Counted from the stretch's first letter, positions 1 to 7,815 are shown. The stretch: DNA of 64,000 nt from Methylobacterium sp. WSM2598 (GCF_000379105.1 NZ_KB900609.1:5344438-5408437), one strand, 5' to 3'. Made by a program: numbers and translations. The notes: generated by a model not told the origin, from the letters alone.

Positions 1-40
1 GTGCTGACCGCGAACGGGACGCCACCGGTCTGATACGATG

Positions 41-115
41 TCCGGTTGATGGCTTCGCCATCTCCCCTTTCGGCAATGCGGATGTCGGCGTCGCTCAGGC
101 GCCGCGCGGGCTTGG
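41..115 (+). repeat. REP-like palindromic element, copy A
   Basis: About 75 bp matching the elements at 13916, 16123, 18149 and 18213. The core contains the small hairpin GATGGC-TTC-GCCATC, and a sequence reading ATGCGGATGTCGGC lies further in. It ends in the shared GCTCAGGCGCCGCGCGGGC. This copy has small differences (CCCCTTTCGGCAATG instead of CCCATTTCGGCCATG). It lies upstream of the beta-barrel gene; the gene to its left is outside the window. Confidence 0.8.
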
Positions 116-120
116 GATCC

Positions 121-147
121 GGGATCCGCTTCGATCAAGCGGATCCC
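121..147. repeat. Perfect hairpin attached to REP copy A
   Basis: GGGATCCGCTT, five bases, then AAGCGGATCCC: an 11-bp perfect stem immediately following REP copy A. An almost identical hairpin follows copy B (14018-14044). A longer one with the same ATCCGCT...AGCGGAT ends follows copy C. The REP core and the palindrome therefore look like one composite unit. Confidence 0.75.
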
Positions 148-364
148 GTATGAGAACGGGTCCCGCCCGCTTCCGCTCTGTCAATAGAAACCCGTTCTTC
201 TCCGGCCGTTCACGATTTCCGCGCCGCCGCCGCCCGCGTGCTCGCCCGCGAGATTGATGCTCCGGGTTGTGGCTTTCGGGAGATCCTGTGGCGCATGCGC
301 TACATCGGGCCCGGCCGGAATGGTCTAGCTTGTCTCCCGATCGGGGAACCTGCTGGGGACCATC
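148..364. other. Upstream region of the beta-barrel gene
   Basis: I see no convincing gene in these 217 bases. They should hold the promoter of the outer membrane protein gene starting at 365. An ORF starting near 238 overlaps that gene in another frame and has no recognisable protein features. Confidence 0.4.
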
Positions 365-1273
365 ATGAAGAGACTTCTGAGTGCGTTTGCTGCTTTCACT
401 GCGCTGACCGCGGCCGCTTCGGCGGCCGATCTGCCGCGCCGCGTCGCTCCTCCGGTGATTGCGCCGGTTCCGGTCTTCACCTGGACTGGCTTCTACGCCG
501 GTTTCAACGCGGGCTACGGGTTCGACGCGAGCAGCACCAACCCTGACGTGATCGTCCTGACCCGCGACCCGCGCGTGGTCGCCGGCCCGGCCGGCTCGGC
601 CCTCGCCATCGGCTGGACGGGCGACCGCAACACCGAGGGCTTCAGCGGCGGTGGCCAGATCGGCTACAATTACCAGTTCACGCCCGGCGCGGGCGTCGTG
701 GTCGGCATCGAGGCGGACGCGCAGTACGTCGACTTCGGCCGCAACCGCAACGCCTTCTCGTTCGCGATCCCGAACCAGCCCGGCGCTCAGTTCAACGGCG
801 CCAACGGCCTGCGCCTGTTCGACCCGCGCGGCCTGTCCGGGCTCGATTACTTCGGCACCGTGCGCGGCCGCCTCGGCTACGCCTTCGACCGCGTGCTGTT
901 CTACGGGACCGGCGGCTTCGCCTATGGCGGCGGTGGCGGTACCAATTTCGGCCTGCCGAACACCGACGATTTCCAGACCGGCTGGACGGCCGGCGGCGGC
1001 ATCGAGTACGCGCTGCCCACCGACTCGTTCCTGAACTTCTTCCGGTCCTCGGCAGTGACGCTGAAGGTCGAAGGTCTCTACGTGAACCTCGACCGGAACC
1101 GCCGCAACGGCGCCTACGCGTTCGACAACGCCGGCGTGATCGTCGCCGGCCTGCCGAACTCCATCATCCTGAGCAACACCGCCGGCTTCCCGGCGGTTGG
1201 CAACCTCGCTCGCCGCAACACGGAGTTCGCGGTGGTCCGCGCCGGCCTCAACTACAAGTTCGGTACCTGGTAG
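365..1273 (+). CDS. Outer membrane beta-barrel protein (Omp25/31-like)
   Basis: 302 aa. A signal peptide occupies residues 1 to about 20 (MKRLLSAFAAFTALTAAASA, cut before ADLP). The phrase TWTGFYAGFNAGYGF follows, typical of the start of alphaproteobacterial Omp25/Omp31/RopB-like barrels. The rest alternates short beta-strand-like segments rich in Gly, Asn and aromatics, and the C-terminus VRAGLNYKFGTW is a typical last strand. It is expected to be an abundant 8-stranded outer membrane porin-like protein. It is monocistronic, with its own terminator 29 bases after the stop. The exact function (porin, adhesin or structural) cannot be told from sequence. Confidence 0.9.
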   Translation: MKRLLSAFAAFTALTAAASAADLPRRVAPPVIAPVPVFTWTGFYAGFNAGYGFDASSTNPDVIVLTRDPRVVAGPAGSALAIGWTGDRNTEGFSGGGQIGYNYQFTPGAGVVVGIEADAQYVDFGRNRNAFSFAIPNQPGAQFNGANGLRLFDPRGLSGLDYFGTVRGRLGYAFDRVLFYGTGGFAYGGGGGTNFGLPNTDDFQTGWTAGGGIEYALPTDSFLNFFRSSAVTLKVEGLYVNLDRNRRNGAYAFDNAGVIVAGLPNSIILSNTAGFPAVGNLARRNTEFAVVRAGLNYKFGTW

Positions 1274-1301
1274 GATCGGGCGACAGCCCGGTTGCGGGGA
1301 A

Positions 1302-1325
1302 GCCCGGCCTCTCGGCCGGGCTTTT
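1302..1325 (+). terminator. Intrinsic terminator of the beta-barrel gene
   Basis: GCCCGGCC-TCTC-GGCCGGGC followed by TTTT, 28 bases after the stop codon of the outer membrane protein gene. The stem is a perfect 8 bp. Confidence 0.85.
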
Positions 1326-1341
1326 CCGTTGAGGGGGCATG

Positions 1342-1369
1342 AAAAAGAAGCCCGGCCTCTCGGCCGGGC
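1342..1369 (-). terminator. Intrinsic terminator of trxA
   Basis: A second copy of the same GCCCGGCC/GGCCGGGC hairpin, flanked on the plus strand by GAAAAAGAA. On the minus strand it is therefore followed by TTCTTTTTC, as expected for termination of the convergent thioredoxin gene. The identical stem at 1302 gives a back-to-back terminator pair. Confidence 0.8.
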
Positions 1370-1396
1370 TCGCTGCGGATCGCGCGGGCGCCGCGA

Positions 1397-1720
1397 TCAG
1401 GCGCTGGCGGACTGGATCCAGCGCGACAGGTCGCCCTTCGGCGCCGCCCCGACCTTCTGGCTGGCGAGCTTGCCGTCCTTGAAGATCATCAGGGTCGGGA
1501 TCGAGCGGATGCCGTATTCCGAGGCGATGCCGGGATTCTCGTCCACGTTCACCTTGGCGATCTTCACCCGGCCCTGCATCTCGCTCGAGATCTCCTCGAG
1601 CGCCGGCCCGATCGCCCGGCAGGGACCGCACCACTCGGCCCAGAAATCGACGACGACGGGCTCGGACGCTTCGAGGACATCCTGCCTGAAGCTCGCGTCG
1701 GTCACCTTCACGGTTGCCAT
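1397..1720 (-). CDS. trxA: Thioredoxin
   Basis: 107 aa, the normal size of thioredoxin 1. The active site WCGPC is at residues 30-34 inside VVDFWAEWCGPCRAIGP. The buried Asp of VDFWA, the cis-Pro segment GIRSIPTLMIF and the C-terminal KGDLSRWI helix are all present. It is a cytoplasmic dithiol-disulfide oxidoreductase, recycled by thioredoxin reductase, that supplies electrons to ribonucleotide reductase, PAPS reductase and other targets. It is convergent with the barrel gene, with a dedicated terminator between them. Confidence 0.97.
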   Translation of the reverse strand: MATVKVTDASFRQDVLEASEPVVVDFWAEWCGPCRAIGPALEEISSEMQGRVKIAKVNVDENPGIASEYGIRSIPTLMIFKDGKLASQKVGAAPKGDLSRWIQSASA

Positions 1721-2035
1721 CGCAAAACCCTTGTTTGTCCGGGACGCGGCAGACCCGGCCTCATCCCGCGTCCGCGCAACGTAGGAAGCCGGGAGGGCCC
1801 GATCAAGCGCGCACGGCCACGCTTGCCCGGGATCCCCGTGCGCCGTCGCACATCCGGGCGCCGGCCGCCCCTGCCGTGACGAAAGTCCATCAAATGAGGC
1901 AAGCTTAGGTTGATTTCCGCAGGAGGATCGTCAAAATTCACCGCGGGGCCAACGTCTCTGCGGACCGCTCATCCCCCCTTCGCGGCCCGATGAGATCCGT
2001 CCTGCGGAGGATAACGTCGGTTGGGGGAAAGCCTG

Positions 2036-2116
2036 ATGCTGGATGCGCTGCAGGAATTGCGCGAGGTCAACCGCTGTTACTCGCGTGGGATTTGCTTGCC
2101 GTGCGGACCGAACTGA
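2036..2116 (+). CDS. Possible 26-residue leader ORF before the histidine kinase
   Basis: An ATG preceded by a strong purine-rich ribosome-binding sequence (TTGGGGGAAA, 6 bases before the start) opens a 26-codon ORF beginning MLDALQELREVNR. Its TGA lies 13 bases inside the kinase reading frame if that starts at GTG 2101. The kinase itself has no good ribosome-binding site, so translational coupling or a frame disruption near the kinase start is possible. It is too short to support by composition. Confidence 0.3.
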   Translation: MLDALQELREVNRCYSRGICLPCGPN

Positions 2117-3654
2117 TCTGGACCCATACGGCAGCGGCTGCAATCCTCGGGTTGAGCTTTCTCTCGCTCGCGGTCGGGCTGATGCTGGTCCTGACCAGGC
2201 GTCCGGACCTGAGGGTCCGGGTGCTCTCCTGGAGCATCGGCGCCTTCCTGCTCGCCTGCGCGGCGGCGCAGCTCGCCGAGGCCTGGACGGCGTGGAGTCC
2301 GGGGACGCCGCTGGTCCCGGATGGCGGGATCGAGGCACCGGCCAAGGTTCTCGCCGCGCTCGCCGCGCTGCCGCTGCTCGCCTGTCTGCGGCGGTTCCTG
2401 GCCGCCGCCGCGGCGCTGCCCTCGCCGGAGGACCTGCGCCGCCTCGACCGCGACCTCGCCGCCCGCACCCGCGAGCGCGACGCGGCCGAGGCGGCGAGCG
2501 CCGCCAAGAGCGCCTTCCTGGCCCGCGTGAGCCACGAGATCCGCACGCCCCTCAGCAGCATCCTGGGCTTCACCGATCTCCTCCTCGCCGATCCCGACCG
2601 CTCGCCCGAGGATCGGCGCCGGCTCGACATCATCCAGGTCTCGGGTTTCGCGCTGCTCTCGCTCGTCGACGACGTCGTGGACGTCTCGAACATCGAGGCC
2701 GGCAAGGTCGCCCTGCGCAGCGAGCCCTTCGACCTGCACGCCCTCGTGGAGACGAGCCTCGCCATGGTGAGGCCCGCCGCCGAGGCCAAGGCCCTCAGCC
2801 TCTCGGTCGAGATCGCGCCGAACGTGCCCGCCCGCGTGCGCGGCGACGCGGACCGGGTGCGCCAGATCCTGCTCAACCTCCTCGGCAATGCGGTCGCCTT
2901 CACGGCGGCCGGCGCGGTCGGCGTCAGCCTGCGCTGCGAGGAGGCGGTGAGCCGGCGCGGGCGCGTCACCCTGGCGGTCAAGGATACCGGGCCGGGGATC
3001 CCGCCGGAGCGCCAGGCGACGCTGCTGTCGCAGGACGGCCCCGACCCCCCGCGGGTCGGCAGCAAGGGCCTGGGCCTGGCGGTCTGCCGCAGGCTGGTGG
3101 CGCTGATGGGCGGGGAGATCGGCTTCGAGAGCCACGAGGGCTACGGGTCGACCTTCTGGGTGCGCCTCGACCTGGAGCCGGTGGCGCCGGCGCCCGCCGC
3201 CGCCCCGCCGGAGCCCGAGCCCTTCCTGGCCGCTCCCCGCATCCTCCTGGTCGAGGACATCCCGGCGAACCAGAAGCTCGTGCGGCTGATCCTGGAGGAG
3301 GAGGGCTACGCCGTCGACACCGCCTCGAACGGCGTCGAGGCGGTGGCGATGATCCGCTCCGCACCCTACCGCCTCGTGCTGATGGACGTGCAGATGCCGG
3401 CCATGGACGGCCTGACCGCGACGCGCCGGATCCGCCAGATGGGCGGGCCCTCGGGGCGGATCCCGATCGTCGCCATGACCGGCCACATCCTGCCCCGTCA
3501 CCTGGAGGCCTGCCGCGAGGCCGGCATGGACGACGTCATCGCCAAGCCCTTCAAGCGGGCGGAGCTGACCGCCGTGATCGCCCACTGGACCCTGCTCGAG
3601 GGCGAGCGCGCGCGGCCCCCGGGCGGCGCGGCCCTCGCCTCCTCGGCGGGGTAG
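2101..3654 (+). CDS. Hybrid sensor histidine kinase/response regulator
   Basis: 517 aa from GTG 2101; an ATG at 1990 in the same frame would give 554 aa, but the extra residues look non-coding. The start is uncertain. From the 2101 start there are three hydrophobic segments (about residues 10-32, 43-58 and 80-97), then a short coiled linker. The HisKA H-box SHEIRTPLSSILGF puts the phospho-His near 145. An HATPase_c domain follows, with N, G1 and G2 motifs (NLLGNA, DTGPGIP, GSKGLGLAVC). A C-terminal receiver domain carries RILLVEDIP, phospho-acceptor MDVQMP and the AKPF lysine. There is no periplasmic sensor domain or HPt domain. The signal and the final target are unknown. It stands alone and is followed by a terminator. 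Confidence 0.9.
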   Translation: MRTELIWTHTAAAAILGLSFLSLAVGLMLVLTRRPDLRVRVLSWSIGAFLLACAAAQLAEAWTAWSPGTPLVPDGGIEAPAKVLAALAALPLLACLRRFLAAAAALPSPEDLRRLDRDLAARTRERDAAEAASAAKSAFLARVSHEIRTPLSSILGFTDLLLADPDRSPEDRRRLDIIQVSGFALLSLVDDVVDVSNIEAGKVALRSEPFDLHALVETSLAMVRPAAEAKALSLSVEIAPNVPARVRGDADRVRQILLNLLGNAVAFTAAGAVGVSLRCEEAVSRRGRVTLAVKDTGPGIPPERQATLLSQDGPDPPRVGSKGLGLAVCRRLVALMGGEIGFESHEGYGSTFWVRLDLEPVAPAPAAAPPEPEPFLAAPRILLVEDIPANQKLVRLILEEEGYAVDTASNGVEAVAMIRSAPYRLVLMDVQMPAMDGLTATRRIRQMGGPSGRIPIVAMTGHILPRHLEACREAGMDDVIAKPFKRAELTAVIAHWTLLEGERARPPGGAALASSAG

Positions 3655-3778
3655 CGGGCGCCGGTCCCCGCCCCCGGGACGCGGCTCATCCGTTCGGGTG
3701 AGGCCGGGCGGTTCGGACTGGACAAGGCGACGCGGCCGAGTAGCATTGGCGCCGCTTTCACGAGCGACACTCCGATCA

Positions 3779-3810
3779 GCCCCGCTGCGCCCCCGCCAGC
3801 GGGGCTTTTT
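3779..3810 (+). terminator. Intrinsic terminator after the histidine kinase
   Basis: GCCCCGCTG, a nine-base loop, CAGCGGGGC, then TTTTT: a perfect 9-bp stem about 125 bases after the kinase stop codon. Confidence 0.85.
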
Positions 3811-3922
3811 CGCGGCCTCGCGCGGCGCCGCCCGCCGCCGCACGTCACCCCCGGCCCGGGCAGCCCGAACCGCGCCCGCGGGGCGCCGCCGAAGCCCTTG
3901 CGCCGACCGCCGATCGGCCCTA

Positions 3923-3937
3923 CTTTGCATTGCAAAG
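3923..3937. promoter_or_regulatory. Operator 1: CTTTG-N5-CAAAG palindrome
   Basis: CTTTGCATTGCAAAG is a perfect inverted repeat around a central T, 32 bases before the ATG of the membrane-protein/regulator operon. The half-sites and the 5-base spacer recur at 4995-5009 in front of the uppS-type gene. The likely ligand is the winged-helix protein encoded between them (inference). Confidence 0.65.
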
Positions 3938-3969
3938 CAGCCCTGCCGGGGGGCTCGCGGGACGCCTCG

Positions 3970-4590
3970 ATGCCGTACCAGACTGACAGGGACCTCGACC
4001 GGGCCCTCGCCGACATCGTGGCGATTCGCAGCCAGATCGCCCGCGACACGCATTTCCGCGGCCTCGGCCCGGCGACGATCGCCGCGACGGGCGGGATCGC
4101 CCTCCTCGCCGCCGGGCTCCAGGCGCTCTGGCTGATGCCGGTCGGGGCGCTCGCCTACCTGCTGTACTGGATCGCGGTCGCGGCGCTCGCCGTGGCGCTG
4201 ATCGGCGCCGAGGCGGTGACGCGCTCGCGGCGCCTGCATTCCGGCCTCGCGGACGCGATGATCGGCTCGGCGGTGGAGCAGTTCCTGCCCGCCCTCGCGG
4301 CGGGCGCGCTGGTCGCCCTGGTGCTGGTCCGGGTCGCGCCCGACAGCCTCTGGCTGCTGCCGGGGCTCTGGCAGGTCTTCGTCAGCCTCGGCCTGTTCGC
4401 CGCGACCCGGACGCTGCCGCGGGCGGTCTCGCTCGCGGGGGCGTGGTACCTCCTCGCCGGGCTCGCGGGGCTGGTCGTGGCGGCCGGAACCCGCGACCTG
4501 TCGCCCTGGGCGATGGGACTGCCCTTCGGCATCGGGCAGGTCCTCCTCGCCCTCATCCTCCATCTCACCTGCCGGGATGCCGATGTCTGA
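3970..4590 (+). CDS. Multi-pass membrane protein of the uppS-linked operon
   Basis: 206 aa. ATG 3970 is chosen because the upstream in-frame extension runs through the operator. A charged N-terminal helix (about residues 1-30) is followed by about six hydrophobic segments (near 35-55, 58-78, 100-122, 127-145, 156-172 and 178-198). No catalytic motif is visible and I do not recognise a named family. The stop overlaps the start of the winged-helix regulator, so the two are co-translated. Context (operator, regulator, prenyl diphosphate synthase) suggests a role in the envelope or lipid-carrier system, which is inference only. Confidence 0.75.
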   Translation: MPYQTDRDLDRALADIVAIRSQIARDTHFRGLGPATIAATGGIALLAAGLQALWLMPVGALAYLLYWIAVAALAVALIGAEAVTRSRRLHSGLADAMIGSAVEQFLPALAAGALVALVLVRVAPDSLWLLPGLWQVFVSLGLFAATRTLPRAVSLAGAWYLLAGLAGLVVAAGTRDLSPWAMGLPFGIGQVLLALILHLTCRDADV

Positions 4591-4945
4591 GCCGAGCGGA
4601 CGCTTCTCCTACGAGGGCCTCGACCGGGTGATCCACGAGCGGGCGCGGCTGAGCGTGCTCACCTCCCTGGTCACCCACCCGGACGGCCTCCTCTTCGCCG
4701 ACCTCAAGCAGCTCTGCGGCCTCACGGACGGCAATCTCAGCCGGCACCTGCAGGTGCTGCAGGAGGCGGGCCTGGTGGAATTGCGCAAGGGCTACGCCCA
4801 GAACCGGCCCCAGACGGTCTGCCGCCTCACCCCGGGCGGGCGCCGCCGCTTCCTCGACTACCTCGCGGTGCTGGAGCAGGTGGTCCGCGACGCGGCCGAG
4901 GCGCTCGACGAGGCGCCCGCGGCGTTCGGCTCCCTGCGCCCCTGA
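4583..4945 (+). CDS. Winged helix-turn-helix transcriptional regulator
   Basis: 120 aa. ATG 4583 lies five bases after a GGGA; an ATG at 4577 is the alternative. It is a single compact winged-helix domain. The N-terminal helix reads IHERARLSVLTSL, the HTH is FADLKQLCGLTDGNLSRHLQVLQEAGLVEL, and a basic wing KGYAQNRPQTVCRLTPGGRRRF is followed by a dimerisation helix. It resembles the HTH_34/MarR-ArsR-like regulators that lack a ligand domain. It overlaps the membrane-protein gene and lies just before the uppS-type gene. Both flanking promoters have the same palindrome, so it is probably an autoregulating repressor of this unit. Confidence 0.85.
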   Translation: MSEPSGRFSYEGLDRVIHERARLSVLTSLVTHPDGLLFADLKQLCGLTDGNLSRHLQVLQEAGLVELRKGYAQNRPQTVCRLTPGGRRRFLDYLAVLEQVVRDAAEALDEAPAAFGSLRP

Positions 4946-4993
4946 GGGCGCGCCCTCCCGTCCTTCCCCGCTCCTCAGACGCATCGCCCGGAG

Positions 4994-5010
4994 ACTTTGT
5001 CGTGCAAAGT
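4994..5010. promoter_or_regulatory. Operator 2: ACTTTG-N5-CAAAGT palindrome
   Basis: ACTTTGTCGTGCAAAGT repeats the half-sites and exact spacing of operator 1. It overlaps the proposed GTG start (5002) of the uppS-type gene and lies directly after its GGAG ribosome-binding sequence. A bound repressor would block either initiation at a leaderless promoter or elongation just after the start. Confidence 0.6.
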
Positions 5011-5718
5011 TCTTGTTCCCAGGGGGGCGGCCTCCACGTCGCGATGATCATGGACGGGAACGGGCGCTGGGCCACGGCCCGGGGCCTGCCGCGCAGCGCC
5101 GGGCACCGCGCGGGCGTGGAGGCGATCCGCCGGGTGGCGGAGGCCGCGCCCGATCTCGGCGTGGGGACGCTCACGCTCTTCGCCTTCTCGTCGGATAATT
5201 GGCGCCGGCCGCCCGCGGAGGTGGCGGCGCTGATGGGTCTCCTGCGCCGCTACCTGCGGCGCGAGACGGAGCGCCTCGCCCGCACCGGCACGCGCCTGAC
5301 CGTGATCGGCCGCCGCGACCGGCTGCCCGCGGGCCTGCCCGGGGCATTGGCGCGGGCGGAGGCCGAGACCGCGGGGGGCGCGCGCCTGCACCTGCGCATC
5401 GCGGTCGATTACTCGGCCCGCGACGCGATCCTGGCGGCCGCCGCCGGCGCGCCCGGTGCCGATGTCGGGGCGGAGAGCCGGGAGGCCTTCGGGCGCCGGC
5501 TCAGCGGCGGGGTGCCGGACGTGGACCTGATGATCCGCTCGGGCGGCGAGAAGCGCCTCTCCGACTTCCTGCTCTGGGAATGCGCCTACGCGGAGCTGCA
5601 TTTCACCGACCGGATGTGGCCCGATTTCGGCGGGGACGACCTGGCGGCGGCCCTGCGCGACTTCGCCCGGCGCGAGCGGCGCTTCGGGGGGCTCGGGACG
5701 GTCCCGGCCGCCGCCTGA
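5002..5718 (+). CDS. uppS: Isoprenyl transferase, UppS family (probably a second copy)
   Basis: 238 aa from GTG 5002, eight bases after GGAG. Starting at ATG 5044 would remove the conserved HVA before the catalytic motif. The family signature HVAMIMDGNGRWA carries the catalytic Asp18. The C-terminal IRSGGEKRLSDFLLWECAYAELHF binds pyrophosphate and is canonical. The enzyme adds isopentenyl units in cis to farnesyl diphosphate to make the polyprenyl carrier for peptidoglycan and surface glycans. It is not in the usual frr-uppS-cdsA-rseP context, so I infer it is an accessory paralogue under its own regulator. Confidence 0.9.
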   Translation: MQSSCSQGGGLHVAMIMDGNGRWATARGLPRSAGHRAGVEAIRRVAEAAPDLGVGTLTLFAFSSDNWRRPPAEVAALMGLLRRYLRRETERLARTGTRLTVIGRRDRLPAGLPGALARAEAETAGGARLHLRIAVDYSARDAILAAAAGAPGADVGAESREAFGRRLSGGVPDVDLMIRSGGEKRLSDFLLWECAYAELHFTDRMWPDFGGDDLAAALRDFARRERRFGGLGTVPAAA

Positions 5719-5782
5719 GGGCAGGTGGCGCGGGAGGCGGGCTGGGGTAGAAGACCCTGAGACCGCCTCCATCGGGATTGCC

Positions 5783-6316
5783 ATGCCGCTCTACGCCCTC
5801 GACGCCCACCATCCCCGCCTCGCCGACCCGGCCCGGGTCTGGATCGCTCCCGATGCCCAGGTGATCGGGCAGGTGGAGATCGACCTCGACGTGAGCATCT
5901 GGTTCTCGGCGGTGCTGCGCGGCGACAACGAGCCGATCCGCCTCGGGGCGCGCTGCAACATCCAGGACGGGGTGGTGCTCCACACGGATCCGGGCTTCCC
6001 CCTGGAGATCGGCGAGGACGTCACGATCGGCCACAGGGCCATCGTGCACGGCTGCACCGTGGGTGCGAATTCCCTGGTCGGCATGGGCGCGACGCTACTC
6101 AACGGCGCCCGGATCGGCCGCAACTGCCTCGTCGGCGCGAACGCCCTCGTGACCGAAGGCAAGGAATTCCCCGACAACAGCCTGATCGTCGGCGCGCCCG
6201 CCAAGGCGGTGCGCAGCCTCGACGAGCAGGCGGTCGAGGGACTGCGCCTCGCCGCCGCGCGCTACGTCGCCAATGGCCGGCGCTACGAGGCGGGGCTGCG
6301 GCGCCTCGACCCCTGA
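5783..6316 (+). CDS. Gamma-carbonic-anhydrase-like hexapeptide protein
   Basis: 177 aa, the usual length of YrdA/PaaY/CaiE-like proteins. Left-handed beta-helix hexapeptide repeats run from about residue 20 to 135. Three metal-binding His are in place: H67 in VVLHTD, H84 in IGHRA and H89 in VHGC. A C-terminal helix follows. It is cytoplasmic. The fold binds Zn or Fe, but many family members have no proven carbonic anhydrase activity, so the physiological reaction is open. It lies 64 bases after uppS on the same strand and may be read from it. Confidence 0.9.
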   Translation: MPLYALDAHHPRLADPARVWIAPDAQVIGQVEIDLDVSIWFSAVLRGDNEPIRLGARCNIQDGVVLHTDPGFPLEIGEDVTIGHRAIVHGCTVGANSLVGMGATLLNGARIGRNCLVGANALVTEGKEFPDNSLIVGAPAKAVRSLDEQAVEGLRLAAARYVANGRRYEAGLRRLDP

Positions 6317-6339
6317 GCGGGGCGGCGGCGCTCCCCGCC

Positions 6340-7092
6340 TCAGCCCCGATCGGTGTGGGCGAGGCGCGCCGCCAGCGCCTCCGGCAGGCCCCGACTCTCC
6401 TTCGCGGGCGGGCGGCTGAGGGCGCCGGACGCGGCCTTGCGGGGCCGCAGCGCCACCGCGGCCTCGGCGAGCTTCACGGCCGCCACCACCTGATCGACCA
6501 CCGGCACCGGGACCCGCTCGCGCACCCGCGGCCCGAGCCCCGAGAGCGGCGCGCCCGCGAAGATCAGCACGTCGGCGCCGTCCTCGCGCACCGCGGCCTC
6601 GGCCAGGGCCACGAGCTGGTCCTCCTTCTCCGCCTGCACCCCCGCCAGGGAGGCGAAGCGCCCCTCGATCGCCCGGATCGCGGCGCAGCGCGCCGAGAGC
6701 CCGTGCATCGCGACGCAGTCGCGGTACCAGGGCAGCAGCCCCTGCGCGAAGGTGACGATGCCGAAGCGCCCGCCCAGCAGGCAGGCGCTCAGCATCGCGG
6801 CCTCGGCGAGCCCGATCACCGGGATGTCGAACAGCTCGCGGGCGCCGACCAGGCCCGGATCGCCGAAGGCCGCGAGGATCGCCGCGTCGATCCCCGGCCC
6901 GGCCTCCGCCAGCATCTCGAGGGCGATGGCGCCGCCGATCTGCGCCTCGGCCCGGTTGGCGATGTAGGGCACCCCCCGCGGCGCGGTCGCGGCCACGATC
7001 TCGGTGCCGGGCGCCGCGGCGGCGGCGGCGGTGTCGCGCATCAGCGCCGTGACGTCGCGGCTGGTATTCGGATTGAGGAGGAGGAGGCGCAT
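6340..7092 (-). CDS. Asp/Glu racemase-superfamily protein (hydantoin-racemase-like)
   Basis: 250 aa. It has the family start MRLLLLNPNTS and the segment ILAAFGDPGLVGARELFDIPVIGLAEAA, typical of hydantoin racemase relatives. The positions that normally carry the two catalytic Cys read AFGDPG and IFAGAPLSGLG, so both are lost. A two-base racemisation mechanism is therefore unlikely and another reaction should be considered. It is co-transcribed with the GntR gene (3 bases apart) and faces the divergent importer operon. A role in catabolism of the imported compound is inferred. Confidence 0.8.
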   Translation of the reverse strand: MRLLLLNPNTSRDVTALMRDTAAAAAAPGTEIVAATAPRGVPYIANRAEAQIGGAIALEMLAEAGPGIDAAILAAFGDPGLVGARELFDIPVIGLAEAAMLSACLLGGRFGIVTFAQGLLPWYRDCVAMHGLSARCAAIRAIEGRFASLAGVQAEKEDQLVALAEAAVREDGADVLIFAGAPLSGLGPRVRERVPVPVVDQVVAAVKLAEAAVALRPRKAASGALSRPPAKESRGLPEALAARLAHTDRG

Positions 7093-7095
7093 CGC

Positions 7096-7815
7096 TCAGG
7101 CCGCGTCGGAGCGGGACAGGGCGGCGAGCAGGGCCGCCCCCGTGTGGGAGACGTGCTCGGCGAGGAGCAGGCCGGCCCGGGGCCCGTCGCGGGCGACCAG
7201 CGCCGCCAGGATCGCCCGGTGCTCCGCCACCGACTCGCTCCAGCGGCCGTGGCTGTCGAGGGCGCGCCGCCGGGCGATCTCGGCCCGGGCGTGCAGCGCC
7301 TCGTGGGCCTCGCGCAGGGGCGGGTTGCCGGCGCAGGCCACGATCAGCGCGTGGGTCGCGTGGTTGGCGGCGAAGTAGGGGGCGATCTCCCCGTTCCGGT
7401 GATGCGCCTCGATCGCGGCCTGGAGCGCCTGCAAGCGGTCGAGGTCGTCCCGCCCCATCCGCTGCGCCGCGAGCTCCGCCCCCGCCCGCTCGATCCAGGC
7501 CAGGGCCTCGAACAGCGCCCGGACCGCCTCCGGATCGAGGGCGGCGATACGGGGCGAGCGGTTGGGCCGCAGCTCCACGAGGCCCTCCATGGCGAGGAGC
7601 TTCACGGCCTCCCGGAGCGGCGTGCGCGACACGCCGAGCGCCTCCGACAGCTCGGTCTCGACCAGCGGCGCCCCGGCCGGGAGCGCCCCCTCGACGATCA
7701 TGGCGCGCAGCCGCCGCACCGCCTGCTCGTGCAGGGAGAGGCGGCCGGACCCGGTGACGGGGCCGAGGAGGGCGGGCTTGCGGGGGCGTCCGCGCGGACG
7801 CCGGACCTGATCCAT
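7096..7815 (-). CDS. GntR-family regulator with FCD domain
   Basis: 239 aa from ATG 7815, which has a GAGG ribosome-binding site; a 277-aa reading is possible but would run into the operator region. The N-terminal winged helix has SLHEQAVRRLRAMIVEGALPAG and the HTH LSEALGVSRTPLREAVKLLAMEGLVELRPNRSPRIA. The C-terminal FCD ligand domain is all-helical and has the metal-site-like His in NHATHALIVACAGNPPLREAHEALHARAE. FCD regulators are usually repressors released by the pathway substrate. Its target is probably the shared divergent promoter with the palindrome at 7919. Confidence 0.92.
   Translation of the reverse strand: MDQVRRPRGRPRKPALLGPVTGSGRLSLHEQAVRRLRAMIVEGALPAGAPLVETELSEALGVSRTPLREAVKLLAMEGLVELRPNRSPRIAALDPEAVRALFEALAWIERAGAELAAQRMGRDDLDRLQALQAAIEAHHRNGEIAPYFAANHATHALIVACAGNPPLREAHEALHARAEIARRRALDSHGRWSESVAEHRAILAALVARDGPRAGLLLAEHVSHTGAALLAALSRSDAA

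Noticed and set aside
2077..4563. 828-codon minus-strand open frame
   Set aside because: It runs antisense to the histidine kinase and the membrane protein, with Arg/Gly/Glu/Asp-rich low-complexity sequence and no family resemblance. It is the usual shadow frame of very GC-rich DNA.
5002..5718. The housekeeping uppS
   Set aside because: The usual neighbours frr, cdsA, dxr, rseP and bamA are absent and a dedicated regulator is present, so a paralogue is more likely; the absence of another copy cannot be verified from the window.
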